Origin: Achromobacter xylosoxidans
GTDB taxonomy: Bacteria > Pseudomonadota > Gammaproteobacteria > Burkholderiales > Burkholderiaceae_B
DNA length: 64,000 nt
Reading direction: 5' to 3'
Assembly: GCF_001457475.1 (NCBI RefSeq)
Contig: NZ_LN831029.1
Coordinates: forward strand, 3,906,001 to 3,970,000
The number at the start of each line of letters is the position of its first letter. Position 1 is the stretch's first letter. Both the position numbers and the translations under genes were made by a program. Below, one piece after another: positions 42,624 through 51,526 of the stretch. Under the pieces are notes generated by a model. The model had not been told where the DNA came from and did not search any database. It was given only the letters and a program-made list of their open reading frames with translations.

Positions 42624-43292
42624 ATGACCAACACCCTGACCTCCGCGCCCCTGCCCGCGCTGCTGGACCGCCTGTTCACCCAGGCCGACGCCTCCTGGTC
42701 GCATGCCGACCCCGCCCTGGCCAATATGTCGAACGCCGAGCAGGCGCGGCTGATGCGCAGCAAGACCGAATACCGCGAGTTCTACGGCCGCATGAAGGAC
42801 CTGCCGCTGGCGGTGTCGCCCGAGACCGGCACCCTGCTGTACATGCTGGCGCGCAGCACGCAGGCCCGCTCCATCATCGAATTCGGCGCCTCGTTCGGCA
42901 TTTCGACGCTGCACCTGGCGGCGGCGTTGCGCGACAACGGCGGCGGCCGGCTGATCACCACCGAATTCGAGCCTTCCAAGGTCGCCCTGGCCAGCGACCA
43001 TCTGCTTGAAGCCGGGCTGGCGGACCTGGTGGAACTGCGCCAGGGCGATGCGTTGCAGACGCTGGCCGCCGACCTGCCCGAGCGCATCGACCTGGTGCTG
43101 CTGGACGGCGCCAAGGCGCTGTACTCCGACATCCTGGCCTTGCTGGAAAGCCGGCTGCGACCCGGCGCGCTGATCGTGGCGGACAATGCCGACCATTGCC
43201 CTGAGTACCTGGCGCGCGTGCGTTCGCCGGACTCGGGCTACCTGTCGACGCCGTTCGGCGACGACGTCGAGCTGTCGATGCGGTTGGGGTGA
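42624..43292 (+). CDS. Class I SAM-dependent O-methyltransferase
   Basis: A 222-residue protein. The SAM-binding loop is IIEFGASFGISTLHLAAAL (E/DxGxxxGxS type), followed by LITTEFEPSKVALASDHLLEAG, DALQTLAADLPERIDLVLLDGAKALY (Asp at the metal/catalytic site) and GALIVADNADH. This is the catechol-O-methyltransferase-like group, which often methylates small aromatic hydroxyl groups with Mg2+. It is divergent from the TetR gene and probably its target. The substrate is not known. The stop lies 18 bp from the end of the convergent MFS gene. Confidence 0.88.
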   Translation: MTNTLTSAPLPALLDRLFTQADASWSHADPALANMSNAEQARLMRSKTEYREFYGRMKDLPLAVSPETGTLLYMLARSTQARSIIEFGASFGISTLHLAAALRDNGGGRLITTEFEPSKVALASDHLLEAGLADLVELRQGDALQTLAADLPERIDLVLLDGAKALYSDILALLESRLRPGALIVADNADHCPEYLARVRSPDSGYLSTPFGDDVELSMRLG

Positions 43293-43310
43293 GGCGCCGC
43301 CACACCGGTC

Positions 43311-44876
43311 TCAGGCCCGCGCCGCCGCCGGCGCCGCCTCGCGCGCCTCGGGCTTGCCCAGGAAGAGAAACACCACCAGGGCGGTCAGCACCGTGATCGC
43401 CGCCAGGATCCACAGCAGCACGGCGAAGGCATCCGCGGAAGCGTGCGCCAATACCGCGCGGCCGGTCCCGGGCAGGATCGCGGCCAGCGCGTCGAAGTCG
43501 CCGGCGACCAAGCGCTGGGCCGCCTGCGTCGCCCGCGGCGCGGCGCCGGGCAACGCCGTGGCGAGGTGGCTTGCGGTCAAGCCGGTCAGCAGCGCGCTGA
43601 CCACGGCCAGCGCCACGCCTTCGCCCGCCACCCGGGTCGTGCTGAAGATCCCGGTCGCCATGCCGGCGCGCTCGACGGGCACCACGCTGACGGCCAGCCC
43701 ATCCATCAAACCCCACGGCAGGCTGATGCCGATGCCGATCAGCAGCATCGGCCCCACCAGCGCCGTCACCTGCCCGGCCGTCATGGCCAGGCTGAGCCAG
43801 GCCAGGCCGGCGGCCGCCAGCAGCAACCCCGCGCCACAGATCAGCGCCGGCGCCAGCCAGCGCGTCAGCTGGCCAGCCACGATCGGCAACAACAGCAAAG
43901 GAGCGGACAGCGCGATCATCATGCGGCCCGCCTCGATTTCGCCAAGGCCGTCGACGGCAATGAAACGCACCGGCAGCAGGATCAGCAACACCACGAAGGC
44001 ATAGGCCGGCGCGGCCGCCAGCAGTTGCACTCCCAGGAAACGCGGATAGCGGAACAGCGTCAGGTCGAGCATCGGCCGGACCGCGCGCAACTCGATCACG
44101 CCGAACGCGGCGAACAACGCAACCGCCGCCGCAAGCATCGCCAACGTGGAAGGATCGCCCCAGCCGCTTTGCGGCGCCCGCATGATGCCCCAGGTCAGCA
44201 ACGCCAGCGCCGCGCTGAACGTGGCGGCGCCCGGCCAGTCCAGGCGCCCCGCCGCCGGATCGCGCGATTCGCGCAGGCAACGCGCGCCCAGCAGCAATGC
44301 AACGGCGGCCAGGCCGATCACCAGCAGGAAGATGCTGCGCCAGCCGTAGCGTTCGATCAGCAAGGCCGAGGCGATGGGCCCGAACGACAGGCCCGCGCCG
44401 AAACTGGCGCCCAGCAGGCTGAAGGCCCGCATGCGCCCGGGCCCGTCGAACGCCTGCGCCAAGGCCGCGGCGCCGCCGGAAAAGATCGCCGCGCCGCCCA
44501 GGCCTTGCGCGGCGCGCAGCAGGTCGAAGGCGACGATGTCCGGCGCATGGACCAGGCCGAGGGAGGCCGCGATGAAGATCGCGGCGCCCGCCAGGAAGAC
44601 GCGGCGGCGCCCGTAGCGGTCGGCCAGCGCGCCGGCCACCAGCAGCGAGCTGCCGAACACCAGCATGAAGGCGTTGGTGATCCAGTTCAGCGCGACCGGG
44701 CTGCCGCCCAGGTCGCGCGCGATGGCGGGCAGCGCGATGGCGGGGCCGGTAAAGGTGAACGGCATGGCCGCGCACGCCAGGCACACGGCGGCCAGGACCA
44801 GGAACTTGCGGGCCGCGGACAGCGGCGGCGAAACGACAGACGGCATGGCAGACATCGATGTGGAAGGCAACGGCAT
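43311..44876 (-). CDS. MFS exporter, 14-helix DHA2 type
   Basis: A 521-residue transporter with about 14 hydrophobic segments. The first loop motif is present (SLLVAGALADRYGRRRVFLAGA), as are LLRAAQGLGGAAIFSGG and LGASFGAGLSFGPIASALLIERYGWRSIFLL, typical of the DHA2 drug:H+ antiporter family. It extrudes small toxic or drug-like compounds. The ATG at 44876 is chosen as the best-placed start; the frame is open further upstream, but that part overlaps the divergent LysR gene. It is divergent from a LysR gene, the usual control arrangement. Confidence 0.88.
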   Translation of the reverse strand: MPLPSTSMSAMPSVVSPPLSAARKFLVLAAVCLACAAMPFTFTGPAIALPAIARDLGGSPVALNWITNAFMLVFGSSLLVAGALADRYGRRRVFLAGAAIFIAASLGLVHAPDIVAFDLLRAAQGLGGAAIFSGGAAALAQAFDGPGRMRAFSLLGASFGAGLSFGPIASALLIERYGWRSIFLLVIGLAAVALLLGARCLRESRDPAAGRLDWPGAATFSAALALLTWGIMRAPQSGWGDPSTLAMLAAAVALFAAFGVIELRAVRPMLDLTLFRYPRFLGVQLLAAAPAYAFVVLLILLPVRFIAVDGLGEIEAGRMMIALSAPLLLLPIVAGQLTRWLAPALICGAGLLLAAAGLAWLSLAMTAGQVTALVGPMLLIGIGISLPWGLMDGLAVSVVPVERAGMATGIFSTTRVAGEGVALAVVSALLTGLTASHLATALPGAAPRATQAAQRLVAGDFDALAAILPGTGRAVLAHASADAFAVLLWILAAITVLTALVVFLFLGKPEAREAAPAAARA

Positions 44877-44932
44877 TGAAGATACCTGTGCGCAATGGGC
44901 GGATAAATAGGGTAAAAATCCACACATACGGG

Positions 44933-44940
44933 AATTAATT
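44933..44940. promoter_or_regulatory. AATTAATT palindrome between MFS and LysR genes
   Basis: Eight-base perfect palindrome in an AT-rich patch 18 bases before the LysR start codon. It may be part of the shared divergent promoter; weak evidence. Confidence 0.25.
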
Positions 44941-44957
44941 TCTTCAATGGAATCGCC

Positions 44958-45857
44958 ATGGACCGTTTGAGCGGCCTGTTGCCGTTTGTCCGCAGCGCCG
45001 AACTGGGTGGCTTCGCCGCCGCCGGACGCGACCTGGACCTGTCGCCCTCGGCCGTCGGCAAGGCCGTGGCCCGGCTGGAACAGGACCTGCATGTGCGGCT
45101 GTTCCAGCGCAGCACGCGCCGCATGCAGCTGACCGAGGAAGGCCGGCTGTTCTACGAGCGCTGCAAACGCATCCTGGAAGACCTGGACGATGCGCACGCC
45201 ATGCTGTCGCAGACGCTGCGCGAACCCCGCGGGCGCCTGCGCGTCAGCGCGCCGCTGGTCAGCTACCACTTCCTGCTGCCGGTGCTGCCGGCCTTCGCGG
45301 CGCGCTATCCGCACATCGAACTGGACATGGACTTCAACGACCGGATCGTGGACCTGATCGGCGAGCGCGTCGACGTGGCGATCCGCAGCGGCGACCTGCC
45401 CGATTCGCGCCTGGCGGCCCGAACGCTCGGCAGCTTCCGGCTGCGGCTGTACGCGGCGCCCGATTACCTGGCGCGCCATGGCACGCCGCAGCGCGCGCGC
45501 GACCTGGAACGGCATCGGGCGGTGCGGTTCCGCTATCCGAACGCCGGTACGCTGCAGGAATGGCCGCTGGCGCTGGCCGCGGGCGAGGCCGCGCCGCGGC
45601 TGACGGCCGCGTTCACCTGCAACAACATGGAAGCGTTGCTGGGCGCGACCATCCAGGGGTTCGGCATCGGCTGCATGCCGGATTTCCTGGCGCGCGAGGC
45701 GCTGGCGGCCGGCAGGCTGCGCGCGCTGCTGGACGCGCAGGTCAATGGCGCGGGGCGCTTCCAGGCGCTGTGGCCCTCCAACCGCAACCTGTCGCCCAAG
45801 GTCAGGGTGTTCGTCGACTTCCTCGCCGAGCGGCTGTTTCGCGACAGCCCGCCCTGA
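44958..45857 (+). CDS. LysR family transcriptional regulator
   Basis: A 299-residue regulator of the CrgA-like group. The DNA-binding domain is MDRLSGLLPFVRSAELGGFAAAGRDLDLSPSAVGKAVARLEQDL with RLFQRSTRRMQLTEEG. The effector domain opens GRLRVSAPLVSYHFLLPVLPAFAARYPHIELDMDFNDRIVDLIGERVDVAIR. It is divergent from the MFS exporter gene with 81 bp between the starts and probably regulates it. Its stop is only seven bases from the stop of the convergent histidine kinase gene. Confidence 0.93.
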   Translation: MDRLSGLLPFVRSAELGGFAAAGRDLDLSPSAVGKAVARLEQDLHVRLFQRSTRRMQLTEEGRLFYERCKRILEDLDDAHAMLSQTLREPRGRLRVSAPLVSYHFLLPVLPAFAARYPHIELDMDFNDRIVDLIGERVDVAIRSGDLPDSRLAARTLGSFRLRLYAAPDYLARHGTPQRARDLERHRAVRFRYPNAGTLQEWPLALAAGEAAPRLTAAFTCNNMEALLGATIQGFGIGCMPDFLAREALAAGRLRALLDAQVNGAGRFQALWPSNRNLSPKVRVFVDFLAERLFRDSPP

Positions 45858-45864
45858 CGCCCGC

Positions 45865-48549
45865 TCAGGCCACGGGCATCCGCCCGCACAGTTCGCCGAT
45901 GGCCGCGAGATCGCCCTGCCGCGCCAGCCGCTGCACCTGCTGGCTGAAATCCGTGAAGGCCGGATCGCGCGCCTGCACGGCGCGCGCCCAATCCATCAGG
46001 TCCGAAATGCCGCCGATATCCAGCAGCCGCTGCACCTGTTCCAGTTCGGCGCGCGACAGGCGCGGCAGCGGCGATGCCGCCGGCGCCGGCTCATTGGCCG
46101 CGGGATTCGTCGCCAGATGCAGCAGGCGGCCCAGCAGATGCCGCAATTCCACCAGGTTGATGGGCTTGAGCAGGCTGGCGTCGTAGCCTGCGCCGTCCAG
46201 GGGCGGCGTCTCCTGCGGCGTCGCCGAAACCGCCACCACCGGCAGGTCCGGCCAGCGCGCGCGCGCGGCCCGCAGCACGGCGGAACCGTCGGCGCCTTCC
46301 ATGCGGTGGTCGGTCAGGATCAGGTCGGGCCGGCGCGCGTCGTCGGCCTGGATGCGCGCCACCATGCCGCGCCCGTCGGCTTCGCTTTCCACCAGGAAGC
46401 CCAGGCTGGCCAGTTCCTCGACCAGGAACTCGCGGATTTCCGGGGTGTCCTCGGCCAGCCAGATGCGCTTGCCCGCGCCATCCAGCAAGGGCAGCACGTG
46501 CGCCGCGGCGGCGATGTAGTGGTGCGACACGCGTGATTCGTCCACCTGCCTGACCGGCAGGGCCACGCTGATCGTTGTGCCCTGGCCCACTTCACTGTCG
46601 ACGTGGATGCGGCCGTTCATGCGCTGCACCCATTGCTGGACGATCGCCAGGCCAAGTCCGACGCCGGGCTGGCTGTCGGCGGACGTCAGCCGCTGGAACG
46701 GTTCAAAGATGTGCTGCCGGTCTTCGGGCGCGATGCCGCAGCCGGTATCGCGCACCGCCAGCGTCAGCCAGCCCGCGGCCTCGCCCGCCGCCGGCGCGGC
46801 GTAGTCCGCGGTCAGCGTGAGCACGCCGCCGCGGGTGAACTTGGCGGCATTGTCGACCAGGTTGGACAGCACCTGCCGCACGCGCTTGCCATCCATCTCC
46901 AGCACGGCGGGCACGCTGTCCGACACCCGCAGTTCGAAGCGGTTGTCCTGGCGCGCCGCGATCGGCGCGGCTTCCTTGGCCACGGCATCGAGCAAGGCGT
47001 GCGCGTATTCGGGCGCCAGCCGCAATGCCTGGCCGCCGGCGCCGGCGGCGTAGTCGATCAGGTCATTGACCATGCCCAGCATGTGGTCGGCGCTGCGGCG
47101 GATGACGGCGCCGCGCGGCGCGTCGTCGCGGCCGCCGGCCTGGATCAGGTCGGCAAAGCCGATGATCGAGGTCAGCGGCGTGCGCAGATCGTGGCTGATG
47201 CGCGCCAGGAAGTCCTGCCGCACCCGGCCCGCCTCGTCGGCCAGAATCAGCGCCGCCTGCAACGCCTGGGTGCGCTCGGTGACGGCCTGGTCCAGCCGCT
47301 GGTGTTCGCGTTCGCGCGCCTGCGCCAGTTCGCGCTGCGCCGCGAGCCGCTCCTGGCGATGCTGGCGCGAGCGGCCATGCAGCAGCACGGCCAGCATCAG
47401 CGACACCGACAGCAGGTCCCAGGCGACTTCCGGCCCGCCCGCCCAGCGGCCCGGCAGCAGCCCCTGGATGTAGGCCACCCGCAGGAACAGGCAGGAACAG
47501 TAGATGGCGAAGGACAGCAGGAAGATGCGCGCGTTGGCATGGCCGCGGCGCCAGCCGTCGGCCATGGACACCAGCCACACCAGCGCCCACAGGAAAATCA
47601 GCCCGATCAACGCCTGCGCCGCCTCGCGGTAGTCGCCCAGCGCGGCCCAGACCGCGCCCGCCACGCCGGCGGCGATCAGCCCGCGATAGACGCCGCGCCA
47701 GATGCGCACCCGGTGCAGGTCGGCGAACAGCATCGCCATGAAACCGAACAGGGACGCCGCCAGCGTCGCCAGCACGCTGGGCGCGCGCAACACCATCTCG
47801 CCGCCGCCGGTCAGGACGTAGCGGTACAGCAGCCCCTGGAACGACAGACTGTAGAGAATCTCGATGAAGATGGCGGCGGACAGCAACAGGTAGACCGGGT
47901 CGCGCTGGGCCGCGCCCAGCACCGCGGCGTAGAGGCCGACCATCATCAGGGCGCCGATCAGCAGCGCCACCACCATGGTGTTGCGCTGGGTCACGCCGAC
48001 GAACGCCGCCGGCGTCCTCAGGGTGGGCTCCATGCTGATGGCGGAACGGCTCTGCACCCGCACCAATACCGTCATGCGCTGGCCCGGTTCGAGCCGCAAC
48101 GGCACCACCGAGACGGTGGCCGGGATCTCGCGGCGCGCCAGCGGCTCGCGGTTGCCGGCCAGCAGGATGCCGGACGGCTGCCGTTGCCCTGGCGCGAACA
48201 GATAGAAACGCACGTCCTCCAGCCGCGGCACGCCGAACGAGAGCCAGCGTTCCTGGGCGCTGCCGGACGTGTTGCTGACCTCCAGCCGCAGCCAGAACGC
48301 CGAGGCGGAATACCCCCGGTTCAGCCAGCGGGCGGTCACCGGCTGCCAGGCGCCATCGAGGACCTGGCTGGCGTCCTGGTCGCCGGCATGGTCTTCGATG
48401 CCCCGCAGCTCGCCGACCAGCGGCAGGGTGCCGCCCACGGTGCTCAGGTCGATGACGGGCTGGGGATCCTGCCCGCGCGCGGGCAGGCTCAGGCAGGACA
48501 GGGCCAGCCACAGCAACCAGGCCAGCCAGCCCACGCGACGATCAGGCAT
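45865..48549 (-). CDS. Hybrid sensor histidine kinase, 7TMR-DISM type
   Basis: An 894-residue protein. Signal or first helix (VGWLAWLLWLALSCLSL), then an extracytoplasmic DISMED2-like beta domain at about 40-165, which in relatives binds sugars or other ligands. Seven membrane helices at about 175-385 and a coiled coil (REREHQRLDQAVTERTQALQ) follow. HisKA has H453 in ISHDLRTPLTSIIGF, HATPase has N567 in NLVDNAAKF and the G boxes GVGLGLAIV. A receiver domain carries D747 in LILTDHRM. A last helical part (about 830-894) lacks the His of an Hpt domain. The kinase start overlaps the response regulator stop by 8 bases, so translation is coupled. The signal is unknown. Confidence 0.9.
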   Translation of the reverse strand: MPDRRVGWLAWLLWLALSCLSLPARGQDPQPVIDLSTVGGTLPLVGELRGIEDHAGDQDASQVLDGAWQPVTARWLNRGYSASAFWLRLEVSNTSGSAQERWLSFGVPRLEDVRFYLFAPGQRQPSGILLAGNREPLARREIPATVSVVPLRLEPGQRMTVLVRVQSRSAISMEPTLRTPAAFVGVTQRNTMVVALLIGALMMVGLYAAVLGAAQRDPVYLLLSAAIFIEILYSLSFQGLLYRYVLTGGGEMVLRAPSVLATLAASLFGFMAMLFADLHRVRIWRGVYRGLIAAGVAGAVWAALGDYREAAQALIGLIFLWALVWLVSMADGWRRGHANARIFLLSFAIYCSCLFLRVAYIQGLLPGRWAGGPEVAWDLLSVSLMLAVLLHGRSRQHRQERLAAQRELAQAREREHQRLDQAVTERTQALQAALILADEAGRVRQDFLARISHDLRTPLTSIIGFADLIQAGGRDDAPRGAVIRRSADHMLGMVNDLIDYAAGAGGQALRLAPEYAHALLDAVAKEAAPIAARQDNRFELRVSDSVPAVLEMDGKRVRQVLSNLVDNAAKFTRGGVLTLTADYAAPAAGEAAGWLTLAVRDTGCGIAPEDRQHIFEPFQRLTSADSQPGVGLGLAIVQQWVQRMNGRIHVDSEVGQGTTISVALPVRQVDESRVSHHYIAAAAHVLPLLDGAGKRIWLAEDTPEIREFLVEELASLGFLVESEADGRGMVARIQADDARRPDLILTDHRMEGADGSAVLRAARARWPDLPVVAVSATPQETPPLDGAGYDASLLKPINLVELRHLLGRLLHLATNPAANEPAPAASPLPRLSRAELEQVQRLLDIGGISDLMDWARAVQARDPAFTDFSQQVQRLARQGDLAAIGELCGRMPVA

Positions 48550-49354
48550 GGGGATCCTGCTCCTGGCGCAGGGCGGTCGGCGCCATGCCGAAACGCTCGC
48601 GGAAAGCGGTGGAGAAATTGCCGCGGTTGCCATAGCCCACCGCCTGCGAAATGGCCTGGATGTCCAGGCCGGTCTCGCACAGCAGGCGGCGCGCCTCGCG
48701 CATGCGTTCTTCGCGCAGGAATTCGAACACAGTGGTGCCGGCGCACCGCCGGAACGCCTGGTTCAGCCGACGCGCGTTGGTGCCCAGCGCCTGGGCCAGC
48801 GCCACCAGCTCCGGCGTGTGGTCCAGCCGTTCGCGCAACAGCTTGCGCGCGGCGCGGAACAGGACGCCATCGAGCGTCGACCCGGTGCCCGCGGCCGGGG
48901 CGCCGTCCTCGCAAGGGCCGGCCGCGCTGGCGGGCTGCGCCACCGGCGTCACGCGCAGGTGTATCAGCAGGCGCAGGCGCACTTCCTCGAAATCGAACGG
49001 CTTGGCGACGTAGTCGACGGCGCCCGCCGACAAGCCCGCCACGCGCTCCATGGGCAACGACGCCGCGGTCAGGAAGATGACGGGAATGGCCCGCGTGGCC
49101 GGGTCGGCCTTGAGCAGGCGACAGGCCGCCAGGCCGTCGCAGACCGGCATGTTCACGTCCATCAGGATGATGTCGGGCTGCACCAGTTGCGCCTTGCGAT
49201 AGCCGTCGTTGCCGTCCTCGGCCACATACACCCGGCAGTCCTGGCTGGTCAGGAAATCCACCAGCAGCATGCGGTCCTCGGGACGGTCCTCGACGACCAG
49301 CACGCGCAGGCCGGCAAGCTGGCCCGGGATAAGCGGATAGGAGGCGTCATTCAT
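48542..49354 (-). CDS. Response regulator with AraC-type DNA-binding domain
   Basis: A 270-residue protein. The receiver domain (about 20-135) has LRVLVVEDRPEDRML, phosphoacceptor D66 in IILMDVNMP, Thr in VIFLTAAS and Lys in VDYVAKPF. The C-terminal part (about 170-265) is an AraC-family helix-turn-helix pair: ELVALAQALGTNARRLNQAFRRC and the second motif AISQAVGYGNRGNFSTAFRERFG. Receiver-AraC fusions act as transcription factors activated by phosphorylation, here most likely by the hybrid kinase encoded directly downstream. It faces the adhesin operon across a 414-bp gap. Confidence 0.92.
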   Translation of the reverse strand: MNDASYPLIPGQLAGLRVLVVEDRPEDRMLLVDFLTSQDCRVYVAEDGNDGYRKAQLVQPDIILMDVNMPVCDGLAACRLLKADPATRAIPVIFLTAASLPMERVAGLSAGAVDYVAKPFDFEEVRLRLLIHLRVTPVAQPASAAGPCEDGAPAAGTGSTLDGVLFRAARKLLRERLDHTPELVALAQALGTNARRLNQAFRRCAGTTVFEFLREERMREARRLLCETGLDIQAISQAVGYGNRGNFSTAFRERFGMAPTALRQEQDPHA

Positions 49355-49768
49355 GCCGCGCATTCTTTCATGCCGGCCGCTGGACGCGTTGGTAACAGCC
49401 CACAGAACCGTGCCGGTTTTGTGAATATTTTTCCTTGCGGCAAACGTGTCGTGCATTCCGGCAAACCTGGTGGGCGCAATCATTATTCACACATGATAGT
49501 GTTTGTTACATCAAGCCATGGACCGGGAATCCGTGGCGTCCCATCGATCTTCGGCAACGTCCCGCGACAACAACATCACGTAAACACCCTCGACAGCACG
49601 CCGGCAGGTCGTTCCTCCGGGCATCTCCTGGATGCCACCGCCCAAGCAAGAATCCCGCAGTGCCCCACAGTTGTAAAGAACTTTAGAAATTTTGTTTTTT
49701 GATGTTTACGAAATATATCAAATAGCTTCATTTAAGCCTGAATGTAACGAATTATCACCCAAGCATCC
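49355..49768. other. 414-bp intergenic region between the response regulator and tpsB-like gene
   Basis: Divergent spacer and the longest non-coding stretch of the window. The part next to the regulator is ordinary GC. The last 95 bases before the transporter gene, particularly 49672-49750, are strongly AT-rich for this genome, with runs such as TTTTGTTTTTTGATG and AAATATATCAAATAG. This looks like a promoter or regulator-binding region for the adhesin operon, but I could not fix -35/-10 boxes with confidence. No gene is convincing. Confidence 0.55.
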
Positions 49769-51502
49769 ATGCGCCGCCCTATTCCACTCCGCCGCCCCGC
49801 CCTGTTCCGCCAGCCTCCTTCCTCCCTGCGCGCCGGCGTTGCCGCCGTGCTGCTGGCGTTAGCCGCCGGCCCCGTGGCGGCGCAGAACGTGCAGCTTCAC
49901 CTGCCTTCGGGCGCCGAGCCGGGCCGCCAGCTGCCTCAGCCGGTCATGCCCGAAAGCACGCCCACCGCGCCACCGGTGACGGTGCAGCAAGGTGGCGCGA
50001 CCGAAGCGCCCGCCGGCGCGGACAAGCTGACGTTCACGCTGACCGACATGCGTGTCGAAGGGGTGACCCGCTACCCCGCCGACACGCTGCGCCCGCTCTA
50101 CCAGGACCTGGTCGGCAAGACCATCACCGTGGCGGACGCCTTCAAGGTGGCCAGCGACATCGAGCTGCGCTACCGCAACGACGGCTACGTCACCACGCGC
50201 GTGATCGTGCCGGCGCAGACGATCGAAGGCGGCCAGTTCCGCATCATGGTGGTCGAGGGCTACATCTCCGACGTGAAGTACGACGGCGACATCGGCCCGG
50301 CGCAGGCGGCGGTCGAAAAACTGGTGCAGCGCCTGCGCGGCGTGCGTCCCATCAACGTGGCCGAAGTCGAGCGCCAGCTGCTGCTGGCCAACGACCTGAA
50401 CGGCCTGACCGTGCGCGCCTCGCTGGAGGCCTCGCCCAAGGAAGTGGGCGGCTCGGTGCTGGTGGTGCGCAGCGAGCGCAAGCCGGTCGATGCGCGCCTG
50501 GGCATCGACAACCGCGCCTCGCCCTACCTGGGCTGGAGCGAAATGACCGGCCAGGTCACGCTGAACTCGTTCGGCGGGCGCGCCGACAGCCTCACCCTGA
50601 CCGGCAGGGTGGGCTTTCCGGCCTACCGCAGCAAAGCCGTGGGCGCCAATTACGACATGCTGGTCAGCGACAGCGGCATGACGGTCGACGTCGCGGCCAG
50701 CTACGCCAAGAGCGAACCGGGCCGCGAACTGGCTCCCCTGAACGTCGCCAGCGACGTTCAGGCGTATTCGGCCACCGTCACCTATCCGGTGATCCGCTCG
50801 CGCCTGGAAAACCTGCGCGCGTTCGGCATGCTGGACGTGCGCAACGTCACCACCGACATCACCGGCATTCCCTTCACGCGCGACCGCCTGCGGGTGCTGC
50901 GCGCCGGCCTGAGCTATGACCGCACCGACAGCTGGAACGGGATCACCGCCGTGCGCGGCACCGTGCACCAGGGCCTGGACGCCATGGGCGCCTCGCAGGA
51001 AGGCAATGAGCTGGCCTCGCGCGCCAAGGGCCGCCCCGACTTCCTGAAACTGACGGCCGAACTGACCCGCCTGCAGCAGCTGTCCGACCGCTTCAGCCTG
51101 GTGGCCACCTTTGCCGGCCAGTACAGCGCCAGCCCGCTGCTGGCCAGCGAGGAATTCGCCCTGGGCGGCCCCAACTTCGGCCGCGGCTACGACGACGGCG
51201 AAATGTCCGCGGACTCGGGCGTGGCAGCCTCGCTGGAACTGCGCTACGCCGTGTCGAGCGACCGTTTCCTGCCGCAGGGCGCGCACGTCTACACGTTCGT
51301 GGACGGCGGCCACATCTGGTCGCGCAGCGAAAGCGCCCCGCTGACGCGCGCCAAGCTTTCCTCGTATGGCGCCGGCATGCGCGCCAACCTGACCAAGAAC
51401 CTGTACGCCACGATCGAAGTGGCCAAGCCCATGAGCAGCGACGTCCTGACCCAGGGCAACAAGGATCCCCGCGTGTTCTTCAGCCTCTCGGCCCAGTACT
51501 AA
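49769..51502 (+). CDS. TpsB/FhaC-type outer-membrane transporter of two-partner secretion
   Basis: A 577-residue protein. The signal peptide ends near GPVAAQN (about residue 39). A Pro-rich linker leads to a POTRA domain (FTLTDMRVEGVTRYPADTLRPL, LRYRNDGYVTTRVIVPAQTIEGG, RIMVVEGYISDVKYDG). The 16-strand barrel of the ShlB/FhaC family follows, with the loop-6 motif LGGPNFGRGYDDGEM (VRGY-type, here GRGY) and a C-terminal aromatic residue (SLSAQY). TpsB proteins recognise the TPS domain of their partner and move it to the surface. The partner gene starts 24 bp downstream. The operon has a 414-bp leader region. Confidence 0.95.
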   Translation: MRRPIPLRRPALFRQPPSSLRAGVAAVLLALAAGPVAAQNVQLHLPSGAEPGRQLPQPVMPESTPTAPPVTVQQGGATEAPAGADKLTFTLTDMRVEGVTRYPADTLRPLYQDLVGKTITVADAFKVASDIELRYRNDGYVTTRVIVPAQTIEGGQFRIMVVEGYISDVKYDGDIGPAQAAVEKLVQRLRGVRPINVAEVERQLLLANDLNGLTVRASLEASPKEVGGSVLVVRSERKPVDARLGIDNRASPYLGWSEMTGQVTLNSFGGRADSLTLTGRVGFPAYRSKAVGANYDMLVSDSGMTVDVAASYAKSEPGRELAPLNVASDVQAYSATVTYPVIRSRLENLRAFGMLDVRNVTTDITGIPFTRDRLRVLRAGLSYDRTDSWNGITAVRGTVHQGLDAMGASQEGNELASRAKGRPDFLKLTAELTRLQQLSDRFSLVATFAGQYSASPLLASEEFALGGPNFGRGYDDGEMSADSGVAASLELRYAVSSDRFLPQGAHVYTFVDGGHIWSRSESAPLTRAKLSSYGAGMRANLTKNLYATIEVAKPMSSDVLTQGNKDPRVFFSLSAQY

Positions 51503-51526
51503 TCCGCGACAGAAAAGCGACCGACC

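Noticed and set aside
42955..44925. A long minus-strand frame over the methyltransferase and MFS genes
   Set aside because: The MFS product is in another frame with clear membrane helices and motifs; this one is a shadow.
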